From assembly GCF_023650515.1 (NCBI RefSeq), contig NZ_CP096016.1, positions 1,512,001-1,576,000 of the forward strand: DNA of 64,000 nt. Reading direction: 5' to 3'. The notes under the pieces were generated by a model, which was not told the origin of the DNA, made no database searches, and saw only the letters and a list, made by a program, of their open reading frames with translations. Position 1 is the stretch's first letter; each line of letters opens with the position of its first letter. This DNA is from Alkalimarinus coralli. GTDB lineage: Bacteria; Pseudomonadota; Gammaproteobacteria; Pseudomonadales; Oleiphilaceae. The position numbers and the translations under genes were made by a program. Positions 25,090 through 34,900 of this stretch are shown here, one piece after another.

Positions 25090-25121
25090 CAATAGAGAGC
25101 ATAGCATTGTGTTCTCTATTG
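25090..25121. repeat. 12-bp-stem inverted repeat before the decarboxylase gene
   Basis: CAATAGAGAGCA and TGTTCTCTATTG pair with one mismatch around an eight-base loop. It follows the previous hairpin by ten bases and ends 43 bases before the decarboxylase start. Not followed by a T run. Confidence 0.5.
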
Positions 25122-25164
25122 ATATGCTTCGGATACTTCACAACCTGCCTTTCGGATGCCTTAA

Positions 25165-26355
25165 ATGCCGACAAACCCTTTCTATAAGTTCGACCCGTAT
25201 CGTGTACCTTCTCCATGCTTCGTTGTCGACGAAGTTTCGGTTGAAAATAACCTTAAAACACTAAACTACGTCCAAGAGCAAAGCGGTGCCAAAGTGCTGG
25301 CTGCCTTGAAAGCCTTTTCGATGTGGAGCCTTGCGCCGCTGGTTAACAAGTATTTATCCGGAACCTGTTCCAGTGGCTTAAATGAGGCTCGGTTAGGAGC
25401 TGAAGAGTATGGTGGTGAAGTGCATGTATTTTCTGCCGCCTATACGGAGTCGGATTTAAAAGAGATCCTGCCCATTGCAGACCATGTTGTTTTTAACTCA
25501 TTTGGCCAATGGCAGCGATTTAAGCCGCTAGTACAAAAAACACAGCAGCAACGCGAAGGTAAACCGGAAGTGGGCCTGCGTATTAACCCTGAACACTCTG
25601 AGGGAACTGTTGCAATCTATGACCCCTGTGCGCCCTGTTCGCGGCTGGGTATTCCCTACGCAGAGTTTAAGAAAGCTCAGGCGGAGCAGGGGGATGCTTA
25701 TCTGGAAGGCGTCAGCGGTCTGCACTTTCACACCTTGTGCGAGCAAGGTTATGAACCATTGGCGCGTACCTTGGCAGCAGTTGAAGAAACCTTTGGTTCT
25801 ATTATCCCGCAAATGCAGTGGGTGAACTTTGGTGGAGGGCATCATATTTCCGCCGAAGGCTATAACGTAGAAGGGTTGATTAAGCGCATCAAACGCTTTA
25901 AGCAGGACTACGACGTTGATGTATATCTGGAGCCAGGTGAAGCCATCGCCATTCATACTGGCGTGTTAGTAACAGAAGTACTCGATATTACGCACAATGT
26001 AATGAATCTGGCCATTCTGGATACGTCGGCCACCTGTCATATGCCGGATACATTGGAGATGCCCTACAGACCCGACGTGCTGAATGCAGCTGAGCCAAAT
26101 GTTTTGCCTCATACCTATCGAGTCGGCGGAATGACGTGTTTGGCGGGTGATGTCATTAATGATTATAGCTTTGCTAACCCGCTCAAAGTGGGTGATCGTA
26201 TGGTGTTTGATGATATGTCTCACTACACCATGGTTAAGACGACGACCTTTAACGGTATTAACCTGCCAAGCATTGCCATTTGGAATAGCGAAACTGATGC
26301 ATTGAAAGTGGTTAAACAATTCGGTTATGAGGACTTCAAAGGGCGTCTATCGTAG
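25165..26355 (+). CDS. nspC: Carboxynorspermidine/carboxyspermidine decarboxylase NspC
   Basis: A 396-residue alanine-racemase-fold (type III) PLP decarboxylase. The PLP lysine is in LAALKAFSMWS (about residue 49). Other family features are FHTLCEQG, VNFGGGHHI, YLEPGEAIA and the C-terminal GMTCLAGDVINDY with the catalytic Cys and Asp. It removes CO2 from carboxyspermidine or carboxynorspermidine to give spermidine or norspermidine. With SpeA and the dehydrogenase it completes a polyamine route that does not need S-adenosylmethionine decarboxylase. Ribosome site is weak (GGAT at about 25154). Confidence 0.92.
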   Translation: MPTNPFYKFDPYRVPSPCFVVDEVSVENNLKTLNYVQEQSGAKVLAALKAFSMWSLAPLVNKYLSGTCSSGLNEARLGAEEYGGEVHVFSAAYTESDLKEILPIADHVVFNSFGQWQRFKPLVQKTQQQREGKPEVGLRINPEHSEGTVAIYDPCAPCSRLGIPYAEFKKAQAEQGDAYLEGVSGLHFHTLCEQGYEPLARTLAAVEETFGSIIPQMQWVNFGGGHHISAEGYNVEGLIKRIKRFKQDYDVDVYLEPGEAIAIHTGVLVTEVLDITHNVMNLAILDTSATCHMPDTLEMPYRPDVLNAAEPNVLPHTYRVGGMTCLAGDVINDYSFANPLKVGDRMVFDDMSHYTMVKTTTFNGINLPSIAIWNSETDALKVVKQFGYEDFKGRLS

Positions 26356-26396
26356 CTCGAGCAGGTGGTTCTCTCGGTATTCTATTAATAATTGAA

Positions 26397-26420
26397 AACT
26401 ATATTGTGCACAATATAGTT
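26397..26420. promoter_or_regulatory. Perfect 24-bp palindrome, probable OhrR/MarR-type operator
   Basis: The half site AACTATATTGTG (26397-26408) is followed directly by its exact reverse complement. Further ATTGTG/GTGTGC-like half sites follow at about 26420-26445. It lies about 80 bases before the peroxidase start. MarR-family OhrR proteins bind AT-rich palindromes of this kind, and an ohrR gene is just downstream. Binding is inference. Confidence 0.6.
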
Positions 26421-26501
26421 GTGTAAAATATAAATGTGTGCGATATTGGTGGTCTGAGTTGATACGCTCTGTATTGATACTAACTTTCAGGAGATGAAGT
26501 G

Positions 26502-26990
26502 ATGGAAAACAGTATTTATGACATTCCGCTAAAAAAGATTAATGGCGAAGAGGTTAACCTGGAGCAATATAAAGGGAAGGTTCTGCTTATCGTAAATACA
26601 GCGAGCAAATGCGGTTTCACGCCTCAATTCGAAGGCTTGGAAAAGCTGTATAACGAGTATGTTGATAGGGGCTTGGTGATACTCGGGTTTCCATCGAATC
26701 AGTTCTTACATCAAGACCCTGGTAGCAATGAAGAGATAAGTGAATTCTGTTCTTTAAACTATGGCGTCACGTTCCCCATGTTTGCCAAGATTGACGTAAA
26801 CGGTGACGCGACACACCCTCTGTATGAGAACCTAAAAAAATCGGCCAAAGGCGTTATGGGGTCTGAGAAAATTAAGTGGAACTTCACCAAGTTTCTGGTT
26901 GATAAAAATGGGAATGTGGTTAAACGCTTCCCGCCCACAACGGAGCCTTCCAAATTGGTTCCTACCATCGAGAAATTACTGGATCAATAA
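26502..26990 (+). CDS. Glutathione peroxidase family protein (Cys type)
   Basis: A 162-residue thioredoxin-fold peroxidase that reduces organic and hydrogen peroxides. Residue Cys37 in [11 protein letters not shown] replaces selenocysteine; the other tetrad members are Gln in GFPSNQF, Trp in KWNFTKFL and the following Asn. ATG 26502 has CAGGAG nine bases upstream; a GTG directly before it (26499) is also in frame. It is preceded by a perfect palindrome and followed by an ohrR-like gene, suggesting organic-peroxide control. No signal peptide, so cytosolic. Confidence 0.92.
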   Translation: MENSIYDIPLKKINGEEVNLEQYKGKVLLIVNTASKCGFTPQFEGLEKLYNEYVDRGLVILGFPSNQFLHQDPGSNEEISEFCSLNYGVTFPMFAKIDVNGDATHPLYENLKKSAKGVMGSEKIKWNFTKFLVDKNGNVVKRFPPTTEPSKLVPTIEKLLDQ

Positions 26991-27047
26991 CAGTTGCAAC
27001 GACTCGGTAAGCTTGCTCGTATATTTCTGAGCAGGTGATAGGATAAC

Positions 27048-27080
27048 GAAAGCAGGGAACCTTCTCCTGCTTTTGTCTTT
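27048..27080 (+). terminator. Intrinsic terminator after the peroxidase gene
   Basis: AAAGCAGG (27049-27056) pairs with CCTGCTTT (27066-27073) around a nine-base loop, followed by TGTCTTTT. It lies between the peroxidase stop and the ohrR-like gene. Confidence 0.6.
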
Positions 27081-27114
27081 TATAAACCGCTAAATGTTCG
27101 CTTGATAGAAAACT

Positions 27115-27618
27115 ATGAACAAACCCAGTGAAACCGATCAGGAAGACCCACTTAAGCTCGATAATCAATTGTGCTTCTTGCTCTATACTGCCTCACGGAA
27201 GATGACGTCTGCCTATCGTCCTTTATTAGCCGAATTGAATATAACTTATCCTCAATACCTTGTAATGTTGGTACTATGGGAGTCTATTGGCTCGCCATCA
27301 AACGACAGCGCAAAAAACACGTTGATAGAGCAGGGAGTCAAGGTAGGCTTGTTATCTGAAAAACTAAGCTTGGATAGCGGTACACTGACGCCGCTTTTAA
27401 AACGGCTAGAAAAGCAAGGACTGATAACAAGGCGAAGAGACTCAAACGATGAACGTGTAGTCAGAATCGGGTTAACAGATGAAGGCGCCTGCTTGAAACA
27501 GAGGGCGAGCAAGGTACCGCAAGCTCTTTTATGTAATAGTGGGTTGAGCAAGGATGATTTTTCAGTAATCTACTCCGAACTGCATGCGGTTCTTAAAAAA
27601 ATACCGGGCTTGATTTGA
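27115..27618 (+). CDS. ohrR: OhrR-like MarR-family organic-peroxide regulator
   Basis: A 167-residue MarR regulator. The redox-sensing Cys20 is in LDNQLCFLLYTASRKM, followed by YRPLLAELNITYPQYLVMLVLWE, the classical OhrR signature. The winged helix is LDSGTLTPLLKRLEKQGLITRRRDSNDERVVRIGLTDEG. Two more cysteines (about residues 128 and 140) suit a two-Cys sensing mechanism. Between LVLWE and the recognition helices is an insert of roughly 15 residues (SPSNDSAKNTLIEQG) not usual in OhrR. No ohr gene is adjacent; the neighbouring target is a glutathione peroxidase. Confidence 0.85.
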   Translation: MNKPSETDQEDPLKLDNQLCFLLYTASRKMTSAYRPLLAELNITYPQYLVMLVLWESIGSPSNDSAKNTLIEQGVKVGLLSEKLSLDSGTLTPLLKRLEKQGLITRRRDSNDERVVRIGLTDEGACLKQRASKVPQALLCNSGLSKDDFSVIYSELHAVLKKIPGLI

Positions 27619-27713
27619 AACGGTGCGCTTTAGAGCAGAGAACTGGCTAGAATAGGGGGCAGGCTAGAATACTTAAACTTAGCCGGCCCTAAAAATTATC
27701 TTAAAGGTTATAC

Positions 27714-28166
27714 ATGAACCTAAAAAACAGTAGCGAATCAACAAAACATGACTTTACTAAAAAGAATAAAGTTTCGGTTTGGGTGTCCAGGCAGCCTTAT
27801 GAAGACATTCCTGATTCTTATTTTGAAGAGCGGTTTAGCAAGAATAATACGCGGGCGTCAAACGATTGGTCAGATAATTATCGTATAACGTATTTTAAAC
27901 CCGAAAATATGGAAACCAATGGGGCAGAAAAAGGGACTGTTTTTGTTAAAAAAGCGGCTGGCCAATGTTCATTTTCTCAATCTTATATTGATACACTCAT
28001 GAGCAAGGCAAAGAAAAAGGACATTGATGAAATTACCTGGATTATCTTATTATTTGACTACGAATATAGCCCTAAAGTGTCAGGTGTTGCTAAAGACGGG
28101 GTTACTACATTTTTAGGTGCTTTCACATATGATGATGAGGCCGAAAACCTTTATGAGGTTAAGTAA
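27714..28166 (+). CDS. Imm22-like immunity protein (orphan)
   Basis: A 150-residue acidic/basic mixed protein with no signal peptide. The pattern KVSVWVSRQPYEDIPDSYFEERF at residues 20-42 and the late LLFDYEYSP...FLGAFTYDDE (about 118-145) resemble the Imm22/DUF4284 family, which protects against polymorphic toxins. The match is from memory of the family pattern, so confidence is moderate. No toxin gene lies beside it; it could be a solitary immunity gene or have another role. Confidence 0.5.
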   Translation: MNLKNSSESTKHDFTKKNKVSVWVSRQPYEDIPDSYFEERFSKNNTRASNDWSDNYRITYFKPENMETNGAEKGTVFVKKAAGQCSFSQSYIDTLMSKAKKKDIDEITWIILLFDYEYSPKVSGVAKDGVTTFLGAFTYDDEAENLYEVK

Positions 28167-28256
28167 CTTTTATGCAAACATCGGTAAATGATTGTTTGGC
28201 TAACGTGGGCTGTATATGGTTATTCGCATGAAACAAATGAGCGGTGAAGGTAGTAA

Positions 28257-28469
28257 ATGAGTTTAAAAGCATACGAACTAGGCCCCTTAATTGTTTTTGC
28301 TCCAAACGGGGTGACTGCAAAATCTTTTGCCGCACCTAAAATAAGGCCAAGTAGCGAATGGGCACAAGCAGTTTCTGACTGGGTCGCATTAATGGCAACT
28401 CGAAGAAGCGACCTCGATTATTTGTTAGACCCTGAGCGAACAGAACCTTATATTCACGAGGCTGAATAG
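28257..28469 (+). CDS. Small hypothetical protein, 70 aa
   Basis: I do not recognise it. ATG 28257 is preceded by GGTGAAGGT. The product is soluble, with a short beta-like start (YELGPLIVFAPNG) and a helical tail (EWAQAVSDWVALMATRRSDLDYLL). It lies between the Imm22-like gene and recC on the same strand, 115 bases before recC. Confidence 0.5.
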   Translation: MSLKAYELGPLIVFAPNGVTAKSFAAPKIRPSSEWAQAVSDWVALMATRRSDLDYLLDPERTEPYIHEAE

Positions 28470-28583
28470 CGCAGCAAGGCAGTATTGATAGATCGTTCAG
28501 CCATGTAGAATTGGCGTTAATTAGCATTGAGACCTGCCGAGTAGTGCTTGTCTCTTATAAATATTCCGGTCGATAGGTTTATT

Positions 28584-31500
28584 ATGTTGAATTTTTATCC
28601 GGGTAACCGAATGGAAGACCTGGTAACGCTGCTAAGCCGTCTATTGGAAGTGCCTACAGAAAACCCATTGTCTGAAGATATTATTCTTGTTCAGAACCAT
28701 GGCATGCATCATTGGCTTTCGCTGGAGCTGGCGAGCCGAAGAGGCATCGTAATGAATGCACGCTTCCCTCTGCCAGGAAATTTTTTCTGGCACCTGATTA
28801 ACACGATTTTGTCTGATGACGATGTTCCCGATGCCTCGCCCTACAGTCGTGAGGTACTTATTTGGGCTATTTATGAGGTGTTGGGCGCTGACTCATTTTT
28901 TAATAATGACCTGTGTAAAGAGGCTAAAGAATACTGGTTTAAGGCGTCTGACAGCTCGCCGGATCAGCTTAAAAGGTTTCAGCTTGCGCGCGAGCTAGCT
29001 GATCTTTTTGAACAATATTTAATATATCGACCAGAGTGGATTGAGTTATGGCAATCCAGTGCAACAGAGTCCCAAGGCAAAACGCCCCCTAAGTCGGTTG
29101 CAAGCCACTGGCAAGGTGTGTTGTGGAGCGAACTCCGGCAGCGGTTAGGTGAGCCCCCTCTAACGCTGATTAAAAAAGCGCTGGCTAGAATGCCTGTTAG
29201 TCAGTCTGATATTCCAAAGCGTTTATTTATCTTCGGCATTAACGCACTACCTCCCATTTGGATGGATTTTATTAAATCCATGTCTGCGTTCTCAGATATT
29301 CATTTTTTTATGTTAAACCCTTCCGATGAATATTGGGGCGACTTGAGAACCGAAAAAGCGATTATCCGAGAAAGAGCAAAGTGGGTCGAGCGAGGGCAGC
29401 CTTTACCCTCGATTGCAGATGAAATTGGTAACCCGTTACTGGCCAACCTTGGCCAGCAGGGACAAGAATGTTTAAAACTGTTATGTGATAGGGTTGATTC
29501 AGAAATACCGCTGTTTTACAGCGCCGGAAGAGATACGCTATTGCATAAAGTTCAGGATGATATTCTTACCTTGAGCGATAGGCGAGACAACCCTGAAGAG
29601 AGCCGTATTGGCAGTGCTGAAAACACCGATCACGCACGAAGCTCAGACAACAGTATTACAGTCGCCTCAGCCCATAGCGCACTGCGCGAAATTCAGGCGT
29701 TACATGATTGGTTGTTAATGCAGTTCGAGCTTGATGATTCGCTGACGCCAAAAGATGTATTGGTAATGAGTCCTCAGGTTGAAAACTATGCCCCCTATAT
29801 TGACTCGGTTTTCAAACGTGGCCGCTTTATTGATGATGACGCTGATCCGCAGCTTCCTTGCTCTATTGCTGATCGCAAACTCAGCGATTTGGAGCCCTTG
29901 ATTCAAGCGTTTTTGGAATTGCTGACGTTACCAGACAGTCGTTTTCAGGTCAGCCAAATCTTAGGTTATCTGAGACTTCCCGCTGTTCAACGAAAGTTTG
30001 GGTTAGACAACTCAGATGTCGAGCTGTTTACTCACTGGCTTTCGGTCGCTTCAATTCATTGGGGGCTAGATAGTCAGCATAAAGCAAGTGTTTCCGGGGC
30101 ATCAAAATCAAGCGAACGATTTACCTGGAAACAAGGCCTTAATCGTTTATTACTGGGGTTTGCTCAGGCAGACAGCGAGCAAATCTATTTAGACGATCAT
30201 GGTGAGCCTTTACTTGCACTACCCTGGGTTGAGGGGGAAAGTGCTGAGAAGCTTGGTAAATTAATGGGGCTGATTGAAGCACTTCAGTTTTACTCAAAAC
30301 AGCTGCTAGTAGAGCGAACACCTCTAAGTTGGCAGCATTTCCTCACTGAATTAGTTGAAAGCATTTTTGATGAAGAGGGCGAAGACTCAAATGGCTATCA
30401 AATATTATTGAATGCTATTGGCTCGCTAGCCGAGCACACCACTACAGCAGGGTTTGATGAAACAATACCACTTTCAGTTGTTTTGTCTTATTTAAGCAAC
30501 TGCTTTAGCCAGCCTCAGCAAGGGCAAAGTTTTATGACTGGGCAAATTACGTTTTGCTCCATGATTCCAATGCGTAGCGTTCCTTTCAGAGTTATTGCCG
30601 TTTTAGGCTTAAACGATGGTGATCTTCCCCGCCAGCGGCAGCCAATGGGGTTTGATCTGTTAGCGGCATCCCCCCCCAGGCTTGGAGATCGCTCTCGACG
30701 AGGCGATGACAGATATCTGTTTTTGGAAGCGTTGATTTCAGCCCGAGACAAGCTCTATTTAAGTTATCAGGGTAGTGATATTAAAAACAATCAGGAACGC
30801 CAACCGTCACTATTAGTAAAAGAGCTTACGGACTATCTTGATTCGGCATATGGCTGGTGTTCGGGGCGCCAAATCAAGCAACATCCGTTACAACCATTTA
30901 GCAAGCGCAACTACATAGAGCCATTCTTTGGGTTTAATCGTCGTTGGCTCTCGCTGGGAATAGAGGCGGACACCAGGGATAACGCTATTGAATTAAGTGC
31001 AGCGCAAGCTAACTCAGATAATCCCTCGGTAGAAGGTGGCTCAGATGCCTTGAACCAACCGATAGAGCTTGATATAGAAAAGTTAGTCGCTTTTTTTGAC
31101 CATCCGTCGAAAGCTTTCGGTATTGAGCGCTTGAAACTGTTCTTTAATCAGGGCTCTCAGGAAATACCGGAAGATACGGAACCGTTCACGTCCAACTATC
31201 TTGATCGGTATATTATTCAATCAGAACTGATTGCCAGCCACATTAATGGCGAGGATTCTGCGTTGCGCCTTCAGCATGAAGTTCTTAGGGGGGCTCTACC
31301 TGACTCTCCGCGCACAGAGATTGAGCTCGATGCATGGAAAGAGCAGGCAGACGTGTTTTCAGAAGCGCTAATCAACCTCATTGACAAACCTATCGAGAAA
31401 AAAGCGTTCTCAGTGGCCATTGGAGGTTATATCGTTACGGGCTCTTGTTGGATTAGCGGTAATACTATGGTGTTTTGGCGTCCCGCAGATCCAAAAGGAA

Positions 31501-31946
31501 AAGACCTTGTCCGCATGTGGCTATACCACAATGTTGTATCGTTAGCTGCTTCAGGAAATGAGTTTGATTTTATTGAATCGACTAAGGGTGTGTTTCGTGA
31601 TCAGAAAAAAGAAGGGTACAAAATTCTCGAGTTTGGGTCAGTGGCGTCGCCAGTAGATGAGGTTAAAAAATGGCTCAAGTGCATGGAAGAGGGGATGAAC
31701 TCGCCGAAGCTGATTAATGCCGAGATCGCGAACAAGGTATTTGACAAAACTCGCGCAGGGAAAGAGTTCACCAGGCAGGATTTTGAAGCGTTGTGGTGCG
31801 ATAACTTCAGCCAGCGAGGGTTGGTGTTTGACCCGTATATTGACTGGTTCTGGCAAACCATGCCCGATTGGCCTGGCCGGTGGCATGAAGAAATTGTAGA
31901 TCTGTACAGTGACCTCTTTAGCTCGTTGCGGGGGCAGGCGCAATGA
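28584..31946 (+). CDS. recC: Exodeoxyribonuclease V gamma subunit RecC
   Basis: A 1120-residue RecC. The N-terminus MLNFYPGNRMEDLVTLL and ILVQNHGMHHWLSLELA and the internal FCSMIPMRSVPFRVIAVLGLNDGDLPRQRQPMGFDL are characteristic. RecC holds the complex together and recognises Chi; like other RecC it looks like an inactivated helicase. I chose ATG 28584 with AGG seven bases upstream over TTG 28548. Its stop overlaps recB by four bases (ATGA). Confidence 0.94.
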   Translation: MLNFYPGNRMEDLVTLLSRLLEVPTENPLSEDIILVQNHGMHHWLSLELASRRGIVMNARFPLPGNFFWHLINTILSDDDVPDASPYSREVLIWAIYEVLGADSFFNNDLCKEAKEYWFKASDSSPDQLKRFQLARELADLFEQYLIYRPEWIELWQSSATESQGKTPPKSVASHWQGVLWSELRQRLGEPPLTLIKKALARMPVSQSDIPKRLFIFGINALPPIWMDFIKSMSAFSDIHFFMLNPSDEYWGDLRTEKAIIRERAKWVERGQPLPSIADEIGNPLLANLGQQGQECLKLLCDRVDSEIPLFYSAGRDTLLHKVQDDILTLSDRRDNPEESRIGSAENTDHARSSDNSITVASAHSALREIQALHDWLLMQFELDDSLTPKDVLVMSPQVENYAPYIDSVFKRGRFIDDDADPQLPCSIADRKLSDLEPLIQAFLELLTLPDSRFQVSQILGYLRLPAVQRKFGLDNSDVELFTHWLSVASIHWGLDSQHKASVSGASKSSERFTWKQGLNRLLLGFAQADSEQIYLDDHGEPLLALPWVEGESAEKLGKLMGLIEALQFYSKQLLVERTPLSWQHFLTELVESIFDEEGEDSNGYQILLNAIGSLAEHTTTAGFDETIPLSVVLSYLSNCFSQPQQGQSFMTGQITFCSMIPMRSVPFRVIAVLGLNDGDLPRQRQPMGFDLLAASPPRLGDRSRRGDDRYLFLEALISARDKLYLSYQGSDIKNNQERQPSLLVKELTDYLDSAYGWCSGRQIKQHPLQPFSKRNYIEPFFGFNRRWLSLGIEADTRDNAIELSAAQANSDNPSVEGGSDALNQPIELDIEKLVAFFDHPSKAFGIERLKLFFNQGSQEIPEDTEPFTSNYLDRYIIQSELIASHINGEDSALRLQHEVLRGALPDSPRTEIELDAWKEQADVFSEALINLIDKPIEKKAFSVAIGGYIVTGSCWISGNTMVFWRPADPKGKDLVRMWLYHNVVSLAASGNEFDFIESTKGVFRDQKKEGYKILEFGSVASPVDEVKKWLKCMEEGMNSPKLINAEIANKVFDKTRAGKEFTRQDFEALWCDNFSQRGLVFDPYIDWFWQTMPDWPGRWHEEIVDLYSDLFSSLRGQAQ

Positions 31947-34900
31947 GCCAAGCCAATATTCAAAAATTAGATGCTCATTCAATACCTTTGTATGGTACAC
32001 ACTTGATCGAGGCGAGTGCAGGAACAGGTAAAACGTTCAATATTACCCGTATCTATCTCAGGCTACTCTTGCTGCGAAAACTTAAGGTACAAAACATACT
32101 CGTCGTTACCTTCACCAAAGCGGCCACTGAAGAGCTGAAGGGGCGAATTGACTCAGAGTTGAGAGATACCTTGGCTCTCTGGGGGCAACGAGAGAGTAGC
32201 GATGAGTTCTATCGTTCAATAGAAGAACAGGTTTCTGCAGAGCAAGCCGGTAGCATTTTGCGTACAGCAATTGGTGACCTTGATGAAGCTTCGATATTTA
32301 CCATTCATGGGTTTTGTAAGCGGGTTTTATCGCAGCATGCCTTTGAAAGCGGCCTTCCTTTTGACTTGGAAATGGAAATTAACAGCTATGAGATCAAGCT
32401 GGATGCCGTAAGGGATTGGTACCGTAGCCTTAACCCTGACGACTATCTTGATATCACTGAGTACTGGCTTACGCCTGAAATTTTTACTGATGTCTTTCGT
32501 TCATTACTAGGTACAGAGCAGGCATTGGAATGCAATAGCCCCGGGAAAGTAATAGAAGCGTTTAAACGTTTAAAAAACGAAGCTAAACAGGCGCTTGCAT
32601 CTGAGCAGGCGTTAGTATTTCAAGAGCTGATAAATAGCCATAAAGATAGCCTGCAAAGAACCGAAGAATATAACGACTTAATTGAGTGGCTGGCAAGCGA
32701 CGAATTGGGGCCTATGCCAAAGCGTGCAGCATCCGTTTTTGATGGAAAGCGTTACGCTAGAAAAGCACCCGCTGTAAAAGAGCCACTTAATAGCGCGTTT
32801 ACCCCGTTAAAAGAGTTGAAACAAGCGGCTGCTAAAATTGAGGGGAACATTCATCGTGCCAAGGTCGATGAAATGGTCAAAAGTGGCATTGCAGATATTA
32901 GTAAAAGAATCATCGAAAGAAAGAAGTTGGCAGCGTCGATGGATTTTGACGACTTGGTATCCTCACTTTCGGCAGGACTTAGTGATCATGATGGAAAAGC
33001 GCTAGCCGCTCAGCTTATTAACCAATACCCCGTGGCACTGGTGGATGAATTTCAAGATACGGACCCCGCTCAGTACGCTATCTTCGATAAAATTTACTGC
33101 AATCCTGAAATTAATACTGATGAACCATCAGCGCTTTATATGATTGGTGATCCGAAACAAGCTATTTATGGCTTTAGAGGGGGGGACGTCTTTGCCTACT
33201 TGACGGCGCGTGATCAAGCCGATGTGCAATGGTTTATGGATACCAACTGGCGCTCGTCTTCAAAAATGATCGAAGCCTACAATCGCTTATTTTGGGGGCA
33301 GACAATGGGTGAGGCCGATGACCATTCAGGCATCGAACAGACAACTCATGTATTCAGGTACGGAATTGGTTATAGCCCCGTTAAGTCAGCCCCCGTTGCA
33401 GATAGTAAACCTATTTCAAAGATATTTGAGAAGGCAATGAAATACGTTTACTTTCCCGAGCATGAAGATTACGGGAAAGGCACAAACAACCAGCAGTTTA
33501 GGTCGGTAATTGCAGATTGGTGTGCAGGAGAAATCCAACAGCTGCTGGCTGGTCAACCTTTAACGGACAATGTATTACAGCAAGACCAGTCTGCTGTGAG
33601 GTCTGTCGAAGAAAAAGATATTGCCGTTTTGGTTAGAGATCGAATTGAAGCAGAAGAGATTCAGCTGGCACTTTCAAAGCGTGGCTGCTCTGCAGTTTAT
33701 CTAAGTAATCGGGAAAATGTATTTTTGAGCATTGAAGCTTCGGAATTGCTGACGGTGCTTTTGGGAATTCTAATGGTCGAGGATGACCGAATGCTGACAG
33801 CCGCATTGGCAACCCGTTTATGCGGTTTTAATAGTCAGCAATTGTTGAGATTGCAAGAAGATGAAGGTTTTTGGGAGGATTGCCGCCTTCGATTTGTTGA
33901 TTTGCGGAATAGTTGGGCTCGTAAAGGGTTGATGGCCAGCTTATTCAACTTAATGCATAACAGCTTTAAACCCGACCCTCAACGTCATGAACGATCTCTG
34001 ACCAATACGATGCATCTCCTGGAGCTGCTCCAGAACGCAAGCCAGCGATACCGGCAACCATGGGAGTTAATAAACTGGTTTAGAGAAAAAATTGATGCCC
34101 CCACGCCAGACAGTGAGTCGGAATTGAGGCTTGAGAGTGATGAGAACTTAATTCAAATCATCACGCTTCATGGTTCAAAAGGGCTTGAATACCCAGTCGT
34201 TTTTGTCCCTTTCGCTACAAGAGCTAAGGGGTCAAGTAAGGTAAAACCTGCATTTATTACTTATCATGATGTGCAGACAAGGCAAGCAAAGACATTTATT
34301 GGACACGACCCGGCAATATACGCGCTGTCAGAAAGCGAGCGTGAAGCAGAAGATGTCAGGTTGCTGTATGTTGCAGTTACCAGAGCTAAGTACGCATGCT
34401 ATATCGGCGCAACCCCGTTTTCAGACTACTATCGATCTCCGCTTGGGCTTATGCTGGGCCTCGGTAAAGATGATGATCTGCTGGCGTCTCTTTCCCAGTT
34501 GATTGCAGATACGCCGCAAAGTGCACAACTGCTAGTGATTGATGATCACTCAGTTGAGCCAGCGTTAACCCGAAATCAGCTTGACGAGGCAGTAGGCAAG
34601 CAAGCTGATCGATCCGTAGTGGTTCAAAAACTAAATCATGAAATAGAGAATGATTGGTGGATAAGTTCGTTCTCAGCCTTAACACGGAATGTAAGGCACG
34701 GTGTGATGGCAGAGCCTGATCGAGACAATACGGAATTGTCCGCAGCGGCGGAAACTGATAGTAAACTGGCGCTGCGCTTTGCTCTCAAAAAAGGGGCAGC
34801 CGCTGGCAACTTATTGCATGACGTATTAGAAGTCTTAGATTTCCAAAACCCCGCTTGGTCAGACGCGTTGACTAAACCACTGGTGCGATTTGGGGAGCTG

